Part shown: positions 24,324 to 33,060 of the stretch, in pieces
Layout: each line of letters begins with the position of its first letter
Position numbering within the stretch: the stretch's first letter is position 1
Assembly (NCBI GenBank): GCA_002726335.1
Contig: PBSR01000124.1
Location: 1-34,976 of the forward strand
Reading direction: 5' to 3'
Length of the DNA stretch: 34,976 nucleotides
Origin: Gemmatimonadaceae bacterium
GTDB lineage: Bacteria; Latescibacterota; UBA2968; UBA8231
The notes under the pieces: generated by a model
Told to the model about the DNA's origin: nothing
The model's input: only the letters and a program-made list of their open reading frames with translations
The model's database searches: none
Program-made: the position numbers and the translations under genes

Positions 24324-25520
24324 GTGAGCGACCCGGTGCGTGTCGCCGCCATCTGCACCATCTACCACCCGAAGTCCCATGCGGACGTGATCGTCACAAA
24401 GTTCCTCGAGGGCGCGTCGACGGACGAGGGCTTCCATCGGTTCGACGACGTCGAGATCGTGTCGATGTACATCGACCATGTGCTGGAGAACGATGTCGGC
24501 GTCGGCCGGGCACAGAAGCACGGTGTCCCCCTGCACCCCAGCATCCGCCGCGCCCTGCACAACGGTGCCAAGGAGCTCAACGTCGACGCCGTCCTGCTGA
24601 TCGGCGAACACGGCGACTATCCCTGGAATGAGCGGGGCCGTCACATGTACCCCCGACGCTACTTCTTCGAGCAGATCGCCGGTGTGTTCTCCGAGAGCAA
24701 ACGGGTGGTGCCGGTGTTCAGCGACAAACACCTGGCCTACGACTGGCATGACGCCGCCTGGATGTGGGCCCGCAAGCAGGAGCTCGGAATCCCGCTGATG
24801 GCCGGCTCGTCGCTACCGCTGTCCTGGCGTCAGCCATGGCTGGAATACGACAGGGGAACCGTTGAGCTCGACGAAGTGCTCGCCCTCAGCTACGGCTCGG
24901 TCGAGGCCTATGGCTACCACGCGTTGGAGACGCTGCAGTGTATGGTGGAGCGCCGTCGCGGTGGCGAGACGGGTGTTCTCTCCGTGCAGTGTCTGGAAGG
25001 GGATGAAGTCTGGCGTGCCCGCGACCGGGGCGACTGGTCGCAGGAACTGGCGTTGGCTGCCCTGGCACCGTCAGAGCACAAGAAGGGCGACAACCCCGAA
25101 GACTGTGACACGCCCACCCTGTTCCTGCTGCGCTACGCCGACGGGCTGCGGGCCTCGGTCCTGCATCTGCAGGGATACGTGCAGGAGTTTGCCTATGCGG
25201 CGCGGCGCCGGGACGGCACTGTCGAGGGCTGCGAGTTCTACCTGCAGAATGACGGACCCTTCTCGCACTTCGGCTACCTGACCCGAAACATCGAGCAGTT
25301 TTTCATCACCGGCGTGCCACCCTACCCCTGCGAACGCACGCTGTTGACGACGGGTGTCATCGACGCCGCCATGATCTCCCGCCACGAAGACCATCGAGTC
25401 GTCGAGACACCGCAACTGAACATCCGCTACGAATCGTACGCCGAGATGCCTCTGCGGCCTCGCGGAGAGCGACCCAGTGGTCCCTGCCTCGATCCGGCCG
25501 CCCCCGACCTGCCGGCCTGA
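24324..25520 (+). CDS. Conserved uncharacterised protein, distant Gfo/Idh/MocA flavour
   Basis: A 398-residue cytoplasmic protein with GTG start, AAAAGAGG 5-6 bases upstream. Striking blocks are AICTIYHPKSHADVI, LLIGEHGDYPWNERG, VFSDKHLAYDW, MAGSSLPLSWR and GSVEAYGYHALETLQCMV. The C-terminal SRHEDHRVVETPQLNIRY resembles the tail of some Gfo/Idh/MocA proteins, but the GxGxxG loop is absent. I recall similar proteins in Planctomycetes and related phyla annotated only as hypothetical; that is memory, not a search. The His-, Asp- and Glu-rich blocks hint at metal binding or hydrolase chemistry. It is divergent from the phosphatase and convergent with the spermidine-synthase-like gene (9-base gap). 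No function is assigned. Confidence 0.72.
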   Translation: MSDPVRVAAICTIYHPKSHADVIVTKFLEGASTDEGFHRFDDVEIVSMYIDHVLENDVGVGRAQKHGVPLHPSIRRALHNGAKELNVDAVLLIGEHGDYPWNERGRHMYPRRYFFEQIAGVFSESKRVVPVFSDKHLAYDWHDAAWMWARKQELGIPLMAGSSLPLSWRQPWLEYDRGTVELDEVLALSYGSVEAYGYHALETLQCMVERRRGGETGVLSVQCLEGDEVWRARDRGDWSQELALAALAPSEHKKGDNPEDCDTPTLFLLRYADGLRASVLHLQGYVQEFAYAARRRDGTVEGCEFYLQNDGPFSHFGYLTRNIEQFFITGVPPYPCERTLLTTGVIDAAMISRHEDHRVVETPQLNIRYESYAEMPLRPRGERPSGPCLDPAAPDLPA

Positions 25521-25529
25521 CCAGGAATA

Positions 25530-26315
25530 TCAGCGCAAGGGATTCCGCCGCGCCAGATCAGGTAGCAGTTCGGGCAGGGGAAGGCCAGCCCGTTCCTGCC
25601 AGTCAGCGGCCCGCGACTCGATCTGACTCCATGTCGGCAGCTGGCGGCGCGGGATGCCCAGAGCGATACAGTTGCGCTTGCCGGCCACCGGCAGGTAGAG
25701 AATCTGTTCGAAGCAGGACTCGAGCAGCTGGCGCACCCGTCGTTCGACGACCTTGTCGATACCGTACCACAGGTTGGCGGCAAGTACGCCGCCGGCGGCG
25801 GTCAGACGCCTGCAGGCAGGCAGGAACTCCGGATCGAACATGACGGGGGACATGCCGTCGCTGGTATGCAGGTCGAGCAGGACCAGATCCCATGGCACCG
25901 AGGCATCCTGCACGTAAACATTGCCATCACCGATGTGCACTCGCAGATGATCATGCATCTTCGGCACGGCGAAGAAACGCTGGGCCACCTCGACAACGGC
26001 CGGGCGCAGTTCGGCCACATCGACATGACACGCCGCACACCGACGCAGGAGGAACTTCACCATCGAACCCCCGCCGAGGCCGAGCATCAGAGCGCGTGCC
26101 GGGGGCGACTCCATGAACAGCAACGCCGTCAGCATGCAGCGAGTGTACTCGAGGGCCAGCTCGTCGGGACGATCGACGAACATCGTGCTCTGTCGGGCGG
26201 ACGTGCCGAAGTGCAGCGATCGCAACTGCCCCCCCTTCTCCTCGACCACATCCAGGGGGCCATACTGGTCTTCGGCGTGGTGGGTGACCTGCCCCAGATA
26301 CCCCAGGTGAGACAC
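25530..26315 (-). CDS. Spermidine synthase-like methyltransferase-fold protein
   Basis: A 261-residue protein with the Rossmann-type fold of polyamine aminopropyltransferases. ALMLGLGGGSM is the nucleotide-binding loop, VDVAELRPAVVEVA the acidic strand end, and IGDGNVYVQ and DLVLLDLHTSDG the active-site loops. The N-terminal beta region (QYGPLDVVEEKGGQLRSLHFG) also fits. The catalytic Asp-containing loop differs from true SpeE enzymes, which usually read D-x-T/S-D-P, so it may be a SpeE-like enzyme of another substrate or a methyltransferase. It starts 5 bases after the sulfatase stop, so the two are coupled in one transcript. Confidence 0.78.
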   Translation of the reverse strand: MSHLGYLGQVTHHAEDQYGPLDVVEEKGGQLRSLHFGTSARQSTMFVDRPDELALEYTRCMLTALLFMESPPARALMLGLGGGSMVKFLLRRCAACHVDVAELRPAVVEVAQRFFAVPKMHDHLRVHIGDGNVYVQDASVPWDLVLLDLHTSDGMSPVMFDPEFLPACRRLTAAGGVLAANLWYGIDKVVERRVRQLLESCFEQILYLPVAGKRNCIALGIPRRQLPTWSQIESRAADWQERAGLPLPELLPDLARRNPLR

Positions 26316-26320
26316 GTTCG

Positions 26321-27817
26321 TTATGCCTCTGTGCGCCAGTCTTGGATGGTAGCGGCGGCGCGGTCACGCCACCGGGCATAATTGGGCGACAGTCGCAGAG
26401 CACCCTCCGGTTGCGACACCAGTTGGCCACTCAGGCCACGCGGGTCGCCCCGCTGCTCGTCAATGTCGGCCAGCCGGCGGCGCCAGACCTCGATCCGGGC
26501 CTGCCAGAATGTCTCCGCCGACAGGTCAACACACTCTCCCGGATCGGTGGTCAGGTCGAAGAACTGCTCCGCCCCGGTGTGATGGAACCACACGTACTTC
26601 TGTCGACCGTCGGTGACATATTGCATGCCGTGCTCATCGTCGTAGCAGCTGGTGTGCTCCCCCTGGACGAACTCGCGCCAGGGATCTGACGTGCCGTTGG
26701 CCAGAGACAGCAGACTGCTGCCGTCCACCGACGCGGGGATGTCGGCGTGAGCCGCATCGAGCAGGGTCGGCATGATGTCGCGCAGTTCGATCGGCTCGTC
26801 GCGCACCTGGCCACGCGGCGCGTCTTCACCCCAGGCTGTTGGCCAGTGGACGACGAAGGGAATGCGGGCGGAGCCTTCGTAGGCGTAGGTCTTCCGCCAG
26901 TGATGGTGATCCCCCATCATGTCGCCATGGTCTGAAGTGAACAGAATCAGGGTGTTGGCCAGACCTTCCGGATCCCGCTTGCGAAACTCGTAGAGGAAGC
27001 GACCGATCTGATGATCGATGAACGTGATGTTGCCGTAGTACCCGGCACGGGCACGATGGGTCTCACGGTCGGAGCGGTGTGACCTTGGGGCGTTGACGTC
27101 GGCCACGTTGTGATCGTAACGATCAGACCAGGCACCGACGTGGGCTTTGGGAATCTCGGCGTGGTCGACGTACATGTCCCAATAGGACTGTGGCGGGTCG
27201 TAGGGAGAGTGGGGCCTGGCGAAGGACAGCCACAGGAAGAGGGGCGAGGTGGGGTCACGGTTTTCCAGCGCCCGGATCCCCTCGCCTGCCGTCCAGTACG
27301 TGGGATGCAGATGCTCGGGCAGGTGTGAGGGTCGCGCCATCCAGCTGTTCCAGTCCACGGAGTGGTCACGGTATCCGTACTCCCCTTCGCGGGCACGATC
27401 GAAGTGTGCATGGTAGTCTGACACGAAGCCAGGTTCCCGCCGGCCGGACTCATCGAGTACCATGTTGTCAAAACCATACCGTGCACGCTGTGGTGCATGG
27501 TGCGCCTTGCCCACCAGTTGCGTGTGGTACCCGGCGGCGGACAGCTCCCCCGGGAGGGTGGCAGGGTACTCAAGGGGGTCACTGCCCGTCATCGTCAGAC
27601 GACCGTGGTTCCAGGGCTCCATACCGGTGATGATCGCCGCTCTCGCCGGCGTACAGGACGGCACCGATGTGTAGGCACTGCGGAAACGCGTTCCGCCAGC
27701 GGCCAGTTCATCGATGTACGGTGTTTCCACCGCCGGGTGCCCGGCGCAACCGAGACAGTCACCGCGCTGTTGATCGGTGGTGATCAACAGCAGATGTGGT
27801 TTCCGGTAGAGTCGCAC
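26321..27817 (-). CDS. Type I sulfatase (formylglycine-dependent)
   Basis: A 498-residue alkaline-phosphatase-superfamily sulfatase. The metal-site start is LLITTDQQRGD (D15). The formylglycine motif is C55-T-P-A-R59 within PSCTPARAAIITG, and a second metal block reads LFTSDHGDMMGDHH. The GTG at 27817 is chosen because AAGGAGG (27825-27831) lies 7 bases upstream; the open frame to 27913 would overlap the transporter gene and adds non-conserved residues. There is no signal peptide, so the enzyme appears cytoplasmic. It would remove sulfate from an imported sugar or choline-type ester. Activity needs Cys oxidation by FGE or an anaerobic maturase; neither is evident here. It lies between an SBF-like transporter and the SpeE-like gene. 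Confidence 0.93.
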   Translation of the reverse strand: MRLYRKPHLLLITTDQQRGDCLGCAGHPAVETPYIDELAAGGTRFRSAYTSVPSCTPARAAIITGMEPWNHGRLTMTGSDPLEYPATLPGELSAAGYHTQLVGKAHHAPQRARYGFDNMVLDESGRREPGFVSDYHAHFDRAREGEYGYRDHSVDWNSWMARPSHLPEHLHPTYWTAGEGIRALENRDPTSPLFLWLSFARPHSPYDPPQSYWDMYVDHAEIPKAHVGAWSDRYDHNVADVNAPRSHRSDRETHRARAGYYGNITFIDHQIGRFLYEFRKRDPEGLANTLILFTSDHGDMMGDHHHWRKTYAYEGSARIPFVVHWPTAWGEDAPRGQVRDEPIELRDIMPTLLDAAHADIPASVDGSSLLSLANGTSDPWREFVQGEHTSCYDDEHGMQYVTDGRQKYVWFHHTGAEQFFDLTTDPGECVDLSAETFWQARIEVWRRRLADIDEQRGDPRGLSGQLVSQPEGALRLSPNYARWRDRAAATIQDWRTEA

Positions 27818-27824
27818 TTTGTTG

Positions 27825-27831
27825 CCTCCTT
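27825..27831 (-). promoter_or_regulatory. Ribosome binding site that fixes the sulfatase start
   Basis: AAGGAGG on the minus strand, 7 bases before GTG 27817. It is the best Shine-Dalgarno match seen in the window, and it settles the start against the longer frame. Confidence 0.8.
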
Positions 27832-27860
27832 CGTGGAAGATTGCGCCCTGGCAGCAGGCG

Positions 27861-28826
27861 TCAGGCGCGAGCCCAGCGCGCGGCGAGGACGGCATCGACG
27901 AAGATCTGACCAAGATGTGAGGTGATGCAAGGGATGGCGATGAGACCCTTTACGTCCGCCGACACGGCGCTCTCCGGAATCAACGCCAGCACGGTGAGAG
28001 CGACGGGGAGGGTTTTCTGACTTGCCATGAGCACCACGGCTTTGCGCTGTGCCAGCTCGAGCTTCAGCAGACGCGTGACTCCGGCGTTGATCGCGAGAAA
28101 CAGGGCGTGGATGACGAGGCCCGCCACGACCAGCGTGAGCAGGTTGGTGACGGCCACTGCCGCCAGACGATCGGAGGACTCAGAAAACTTCATCCATGGA
28201 ATGCTGATCAGCGCCAGATTGCTGAGCACGGTGATCCGAGACCTGTTGGCCTCCACCCATACTTGCAGATGGCGGCGCAACCAGCGACCCGCCATCAGGG
28301 GCAGCAGAATCGACAGGCAGAGCTTGACGAGCAGATTCCAGGCAGACAGTTCGACCTGACCCAGAGCCCCGAGAACAGCGACGAGGACGAAGGGAATCGT
28401 GAAGATGCCAGCCAGGTTCGTCACGACCGTCAGCAATAGAGCCAGCGCCGCATTGCCCCGGGCCTGCGTTGTCAGCGCAATTCCCGAGGACAGTGTCGTC
28501 GGCATGCAGACGAATAGAGCCAGGCCCAGCTGGAAGGCGGGGTCCATCGGCACACGGTAGGCGAACAGACCACCCACGACGGGCGTGACAAAGAGGATGG
28601 ACAGCACGCCCCAGGTCGTGGCCTGCCAGGCGCGCAGGGCGGCGCGGATCTCGTCTGTGCGCAGCATGAGACCGGAGCATATGAAGATGGCGCTGACAGC
28701 GATGTACTGCGTCGGCAACCTGGCCATGGCACGGCCGGGCTCGGGCCACATCAGGCCGATGACAGCCACGGTGAGCAGACCGACGGGCAGCATCTGCCGT
28801 CGCAAAAAGTCGAGGGCCCGGGTCAT
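27861..28826 (-). CDS. SBF-like (SLC10/bile acid:sodium symporter superfamily) transporter
   Basis: A 321-residue inner-membrane protein with about 10 helices. CMPTTLSSGIALT and VVLMASQKTLPVALT are the two broken-helix motifs typical of the SBF_like/SLC10A7 branch of the bile-acid:sodium symporter superfamily; ASBT-type proteins keep related motifs for sodium binding. The substrate is unknown. Its position directly before the sulfatase (43-base gap) suggests uptake of an organic, perhaps sulfated, anion, which is inference. It follows the DtxR-like gene by 47 bases and may share its transcript or have its own promoter in that gap. Confidence 0.87.
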   Translation of the reverse strand: MTRALDFLRRQMLPVGLLTVAVIGLMWPEPGRAMARLPTQYIAVSAIFICSGLMLRTDEIRAALRAWQATTWGVLSILFVTPVVGGLFAYRVPMDPAFQLGLALFVCMPTTLSSGIALTTQARGNAALALLLTVVTNLAGIFTIPFVLVAVLGALGQVELSAWNLLVKLCLSILLPLMAGRWLRRHLQVWVEANRSRITVLSNLALISIPWMKFSESSDRLAAVAVTNLLTLVVAGLVIHALFLAINAGVTRLLKLELAQRKAVVLMASQKTLPVALTVLALIPESAVSADVKGLIAIPCITSHLGQIFVDAVLAARWARA

Positions 28827-28873
28827 GATCGTGGGGTTCGGCCCCGGCGGCGGACCGCTGCGGAGCGGCCGGT

Positions 28874-29428
28874 TCAGTGGCCGTGCAATTCCGAAAGCCG
28901 TGGCTGCAGAAAGCAGATCTCGTCACAGATCAGACAGTTGACCACGTCCTTCTTGCACTCTCCATCGGCACCGGCCAGAGCACTCCGGAAGGCGTCCAGA
29001 AAACGTGTGGCCACCGGGTCCTGCGAGAACAGGAAACGGAGAAAGCCGACAAGGCGGCCCCGGGCTTCGGAACTGACGAGGTGTTCCACCTTGCAGGCGT
29101 CGATGTCGGCGTCGTCATCGTCCATGCCGAGAGCGTCTGAGAGGAACTTCTTGACGGTGATCCGTGTCGCCTCGGTCTCCCGCACGACCTCCAGTCCGCC
29201 ATCGGTCAGTTCGAGGAACCGATTGTGGTCTTCCTGGATGTAACCGCGTTCCTTGAGGTGCTTCATCGCCGACGACACGCTGCCCTTGGTGATCTTCAGA
29301 TGCTGGGCGATGTCGGAGACGCGGGCGTAGCCGTGTCGGCGGCGCAGTTCGTGCACCGCCATCAGGTGATGGGCGGCGGAGTGGGTGAGCTCGTTCTCGT
29401 CAAAGTGCTTCCAGACATCCTCGAACAT
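28874..29428 (-). CDS. DtxR/MntR-like metal-dependent transcriptional regulator with Cys-rich tail
   Basis: A 184-residue DNA-binding protein. The winged helix lies at about 15-80 (ARVSDIAQHLKITKGSVSSA as recognition region). The dimerisation/metal domain contains ACKVEHLVSSEA, where C112, E115 and H116 match DtxR C102, E105 and H106. By ungapped comparison the DtxR H79 position is R89 and the M10 position is H20. A tail unlike DtxR or MntR carries C158-x6-C165-x2-C168-x3-C172, a possible Fe-S or zinc site. No SH3-like domain follows. It probably senses iron or redox state and represses genes, possibly its own operon. It starts 5 bases after the SUMF1-like gene. Confidence 0.85.
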   Translation of the reverse strand: MFEDVWKHFDENELTHSAAHHLMAVHELRRRHGYARVSDIAQHLKITKGSVSSAMKHLKERGYIQEDHNRFLELTDGGLEVVRETEATRITVKKFLSDALGMDDDDADIDACKVEHLVSSEARGRLVGFLRFLFSQDPVATRFLDAFRSALAGADGECKKDVVNCLICDEICFLQPRLSELHGH

Positions 29429-29433
29429 AGAAC

Positions 29434-30378
29434 TCAGCCTTCACCCGACAGACCAAGGCGGAAGCCCACGTTCTCACGCGTGTGGCCCTCGGGCGCGCTG
29501 GAACGGTGTGTAGTGCGCACGTTCGGCCGTGTTTCAGAGAAGAACCCACCGCGGATCACGCGTTCCTGGCCACCTTCGGGACCGCGCGGATTGGTGGCCG
29601 GACTGTACTTGTAGTAGTCCTCGTCGTAGTAGTCCTCACACCACTCGTAGACGTTACCCGACATGTCCCACACGCCGTACGGGCTGCGCCCCAGGGGATA
29701 TTCATCGACCATCAGCGTGGCGCCCACAACGTTGTTGGAATTGCAGCGATCGTCGACGAAACGGCTGCCCCACGGGTAGAGACGTTCGTCAGTCCCTCTT
29801 GCCGCTTTCTCCCATTCGGCTTCAGTGGGCAAGCGCGCTCCCATCCAGTCGGCATAGGTCTTGGCATCCTGGTAGGACACGTTGACCACCGGGTGGCGGG
29901 CCAAGCCCGTGGGATAGGTTCCCCGCTGCCAGTGAATGGGCGTTTTGTGGCCGGTGCAGTTGACGAACTCGCGGTAGTCCTGATTGGTCACCGGATAGGC
30001 GTCGATGTGGCAGGTCGAGACGTTCACCGGGTGCGCGGGCCGTTCCGAGTCAGGGCTGTCCTCCTGGCTGCCGCCCATGGTGAACTGGCCCCCGGGAATC
30101 TCGATCATACGTCGCTTGTTGGCCTCGGGCAGCAGGTCCTTGCGTCGTTGCTCGAAATCTTCCAGCTGCAGATCCTGATCTTCGGATCGACTCTTGATCT
30201 GGACGATATCCTCCTGCAACTTAGCCAGCCGCGTCGTCATGTCGCGTTTGCGACCCTCCTGATGGTCGATCTGCTCCATCAGCTTCTTGGAGGGTTTGTT
30301 GAAATCCAGCAACAGCATGACAAAATACAGGCTGATGACGCATGTCAGGATCCAGTAGAACCAGCTATTGTCGCCCAT
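29434..30378 (-). CDS. Membrane-anchored SUMF1/FGE-fold protein without catalytic cysteines
   Basis: A 314-residue protein: one N-terminal membrane helix (about 7-26), a coiled-coil stretch rich in K/E/Q (about 30-90), then a full formylglycine-generating-enzyme-sulfatase (SUMF1) domain from RMIEIPGGQFTMGGS to ENVGFRLG. Family landmarks such as YPVTNQDYREFV, RLPTEAEWEKAARG, VWDMSGNVYEWCEDYY and VIRGGFFSE are present. True FGEs carry two Cys in the segment after RGGS; here the segment (RGGFFSETRPNVRTTHRSS) has none. It therefore should not activate sulfatases in the known way. The domain would lie on the outer face of the membrane. It lies 10 bases downstream of gap. Confidence 0.88.
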   Translation of the reverse strand: MGDNSWFYWILTCVISLYFVMLLLDFNKPSKKLMEQIDHQEGRKRDMTTRLAKLQEDIVQIKSRSEDQDLQLEDFEQRRKDLLPEANKRRMIEIPGGQFTMGGSQEDSPDSERPAHPVNVSTCHIDAYPVTNQDYREFVNCTGHKTPIHWQRGTYPTGLARHPVVNVSYQDAKTYADWMGARLPTEAEWEKAARGTDERLYPWGSRFVDDRCNSNNVVGATLMVDEYPLGRSPYGVWDMSGNVYEWCEDYYDEDYYKYSPATNPRGPEGGQERVIRGGFFSETRPNVRTTHRSSAPEGHTRENVGFRLGLSGEG

Positions 30379-30388
30379 ACGAGACTCC

Positions 30389-31414
<1,026 letters not shown>

Positions 31415-31426
31415 CTACGGACCGCC

Positions 31427-31453
31427 CCCGGTCTGCACTGAGGTCAGACCGGG
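31427..31453. promoter_or_regulatory. Nine-bp hairpin in the gap 5' leader
   Basis: CCCGGTCTG and CAGACCGGG pair perfectly around a 9-base loop. The hairpin would lie in the untranslated leader between a possible -10 box (31499-31504) and the gap start at 31387. No U run follows on either strand, so it is not a simple terminator. An overlapping direct repeat, GGTCAGA at 31442 and 31452, has a 10-base period, which suits a protein-binding site. Confidence 0.5.
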
Positions 31454-31498
31454 TCAGAAACGGTGCCGGAGTGCGATTTTTCGCCTTTTCAGTCCAAT

Positions 31499-31527
31499 CT
31501 TATAGGGTAAGAAGGTGCCCCCTGTAC
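31499..31527 (-). promoter_or_regulatory. Possible gap operon promoter
   Basis: TATAAG (31499-31504 on the minus strand) resembles a -10 box in an AT-richer patch. The expected -35 position 17 bases upstream reads GTACAG, a poor match, and overlaps a small inverted repeat (CCTGT 31521-31525, ACAGG 31534-31538) that might bind an activator or repressor. Confidence 0.3.
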
Positions 31528-31609
31528 TGCAAGACAGGTTGCTCCCGCCGCAGGGCGCTCGTATCATGGGCGGTCTGCTCTGTAATCCATCGCGCCGCGG
31601 GCCGAACTG

Positions 31610-31981
31610 TTGACGACATCAATTCATCAGGACCACGCACAGAGGTTCCGTCAGCATGGCTGGTGTGCCGTAGACGGTTTCTTCGACGCGCGCGAAGTCG
31701 CGGCGCTGGCTGGCGAGGTGGAGCGGTTTCAGCGTGAGAAGCTCATGCGCAACGTGCGCACGGAGCGGGATGGGATCACTCGTTCCGACCAGGACCGTGC
31801 CGGCATGGCCTTCCATTTCCTCCACGGGGAGGTCGCCCCCGATGGCCTGGTCGCTCCCGACCGGGACCGCCGGCCCTGGGTGACAGATCCCCGCAGCACC
31901 GGCGGCAAGGCCGAGTATGGCGTCGACGTACGCGGGACCTTTGCCGCCGAGGTCGGGCGCGCCCTGGCCTCAACGCCCTGA
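31610..31981 (+). CDS. Truncated phytanoyl-CoA dioxygenase-like N-terminal fragment
   Basis: A 123-residue frame beginning at TTG. The first 50 residues (RFRQHGWCAVDGFFDAREVA and EKLMRNVRTERDG) look like the N-terminus of PhyH-family Fe(II)/2-oxoglutarate dioxygenases, which are usually 250-300 residues long. The HxD...H iron ligands never appear. The last 60 residues do not look like PhyH in this or the other two forward frames. The stop overlaps the next gene start by one base (TGATG). It is most likely a gene remnant, perhaps retained as a coupled upstream frame. The weak start and the absence of a ribosome binding site add to the doubt. Confidence 0.5.
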   Translation: MTTSIHQDHAQRFRQHGWCAVDGFFDAREVAALAGEVERFQREKLMRNVRTERDGITRSDQDRAGMAFHFLHGEVAPDGLVAPDRDRRPWVTDPRSTGGKAEYGVDVRGTFAAEVGRALASTP

Positions 31982-33057
31982 TGCGTCGATTCCTTCCCGA
32001 GCCCCTCACGCGGATCGGCTGTGCCCTGTTCGAGGCCGCCGGCTGCGGCGTCGACGATGCCCGCGCCGTAGCCGAGCACCTGGTGGAGTCCAGCCTCTTC
32101 GGCCACGACTCCCACGGGACTCTGCGCCTGTATGAATACATCGACCAGATCGGTGCCGGCACCTTCGATCCCCGGGGACGTCCCGAGGTCGTACGGGAAC
32201 GCGGCTGCACCTCTATTCTCGACGGTGGCGGAGCCTTGGGAGCCGTCGCCGGAAAACTCGCCGTGGAGAGGGTTGTCTGTCTGGTTGAGGAGCACGGAGC
32301 CGCGACGGTGACACTGCGCAACTGCTGTCATCTGGGCCGCATCGGCGCCTATCCGCTGGCCTTGGCTCGCCAGGGGCTGATCGGTATGGCGTTCGTCAAC
32401 GCCGGACGGCTGGGACGACAGATCCCGCCCTTCGGCGGCATCGACGGCAAGCTGAGCACGAATCCCATTGCCTTTGCCGCGCCCCGATCCGCCGGGCATC
32501 CCATCCTCGTCGACATGACGACCTCCGTCGTGGCTGAAGGCAAGATCCGCGTGGCTCACAACCGCGGGCTACCGGTTCCTGAGGGCTGGTTGATCGACGA
32601 GCACGGGCAGCCCACCACCGACCCGGGGGACTATCTGTCCCAGCCTCAGGGCGCCATCCTGCCGCTGGGCGGCGTCGTCGGCTACAAGGGCACGTGTCTG
32701 AGCATGACGGTAGAGATCCTCGGCGGCCTGCTGTCAGGAGAAGGCTGCGCCGCGGGTGCCACCGTCATGCACAGCAACGGCATGCTGCTCACCGCCTGGG
32801 ACCCTGCCTTCTTCTGCGATGAGGGAACATATGAGGAGGAACTGGAGGCTCTGATCGCCCACGTGCACACCAGCCGGGTGGACCCGGCCGTCGGCGAGAT
32901 CCAGCTTCCCGGCGACCCGGAGTTCCGGCACGCCGCCGAACGCGGTGAACACGGCATCCCCATCGATGACACAACCTGGGACCGAATCTGCGAACGGGCC
33001 ACCCGAATCGGTCTGGACCCCTCGGGGTGGGAAGACGAGATCTGCCGCCGCGACTGA
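31981..33057 (+). CDS. Ldh-family (malate/L-lactate dehydrogenase type 2) oxidoreductase
   Basis: A 358-residue NAD(P)-dependent 2-hydroxyacid dehydrogenase of the malate/L-sulfolactate/ureidoglycolate dehydrogenase family. Key motifs are LFGHDSHGTLRL (H45 and R49), NCCHLGRIG (H117, the catalytic His position), LSTNPIAFAAP and DMTTSVVAEGKI. GGVVGYKGTCLSM is the usual cofactor-binding segment. Members reduce or oxidise 2-keto acids and 2,3-diketogulonate. The ATG overlaps the preceding fragment's stop. In this setting oxidation of a sugar-derived hydroxyacid is likely; sulfolactate is worth considering beside a sulfatase, but nothing proves it. It converges with the PhyH gene, 3 bases apart. 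Confidence 0.9.
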   Translation: MRRFLPEPLTRIGCALFEAAGCGVDDARAVAEHLVESSLFGHDSHGTLRLYEYIDQIGAGTFDPRGRPEVVRERGCTSILDGGGALGAVAGKLAVERVVCLVEEHGAATVTLRNCCHLGRIGAYPLALARQGLIGMAFVNAGRLGRQIPPFGGIDGKLSTNPIAFAAPRSAGHPILVDMTTSVVAEGKIRVAHNRGLPVPEGWLIDEHGQPTTDPGDYLSQPQGAILPLGGVVGYKGTCLSMTVEILGGLLSGEGCAAGATVMHSNGMLLTAWDPAFFCDEGTYEEELEALIAHVHTSRVDPAVGEIQLPGDPEFRHAAERGEHGIPIDDTTWDRICERATRIGLDPSGWEDEICRRD

Positions 33058-33060
33058 TCG

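Noticed and set aside
29434..30378. Calling the SUMF1-fold protein a functional formylglycine-generating enzyme for the sulfatase
   Set aside because: The two catalytic cysteines after the RGG motif are missing and the domain is predicted outside the membrane, while the sulfatase lacks a signal peptide.
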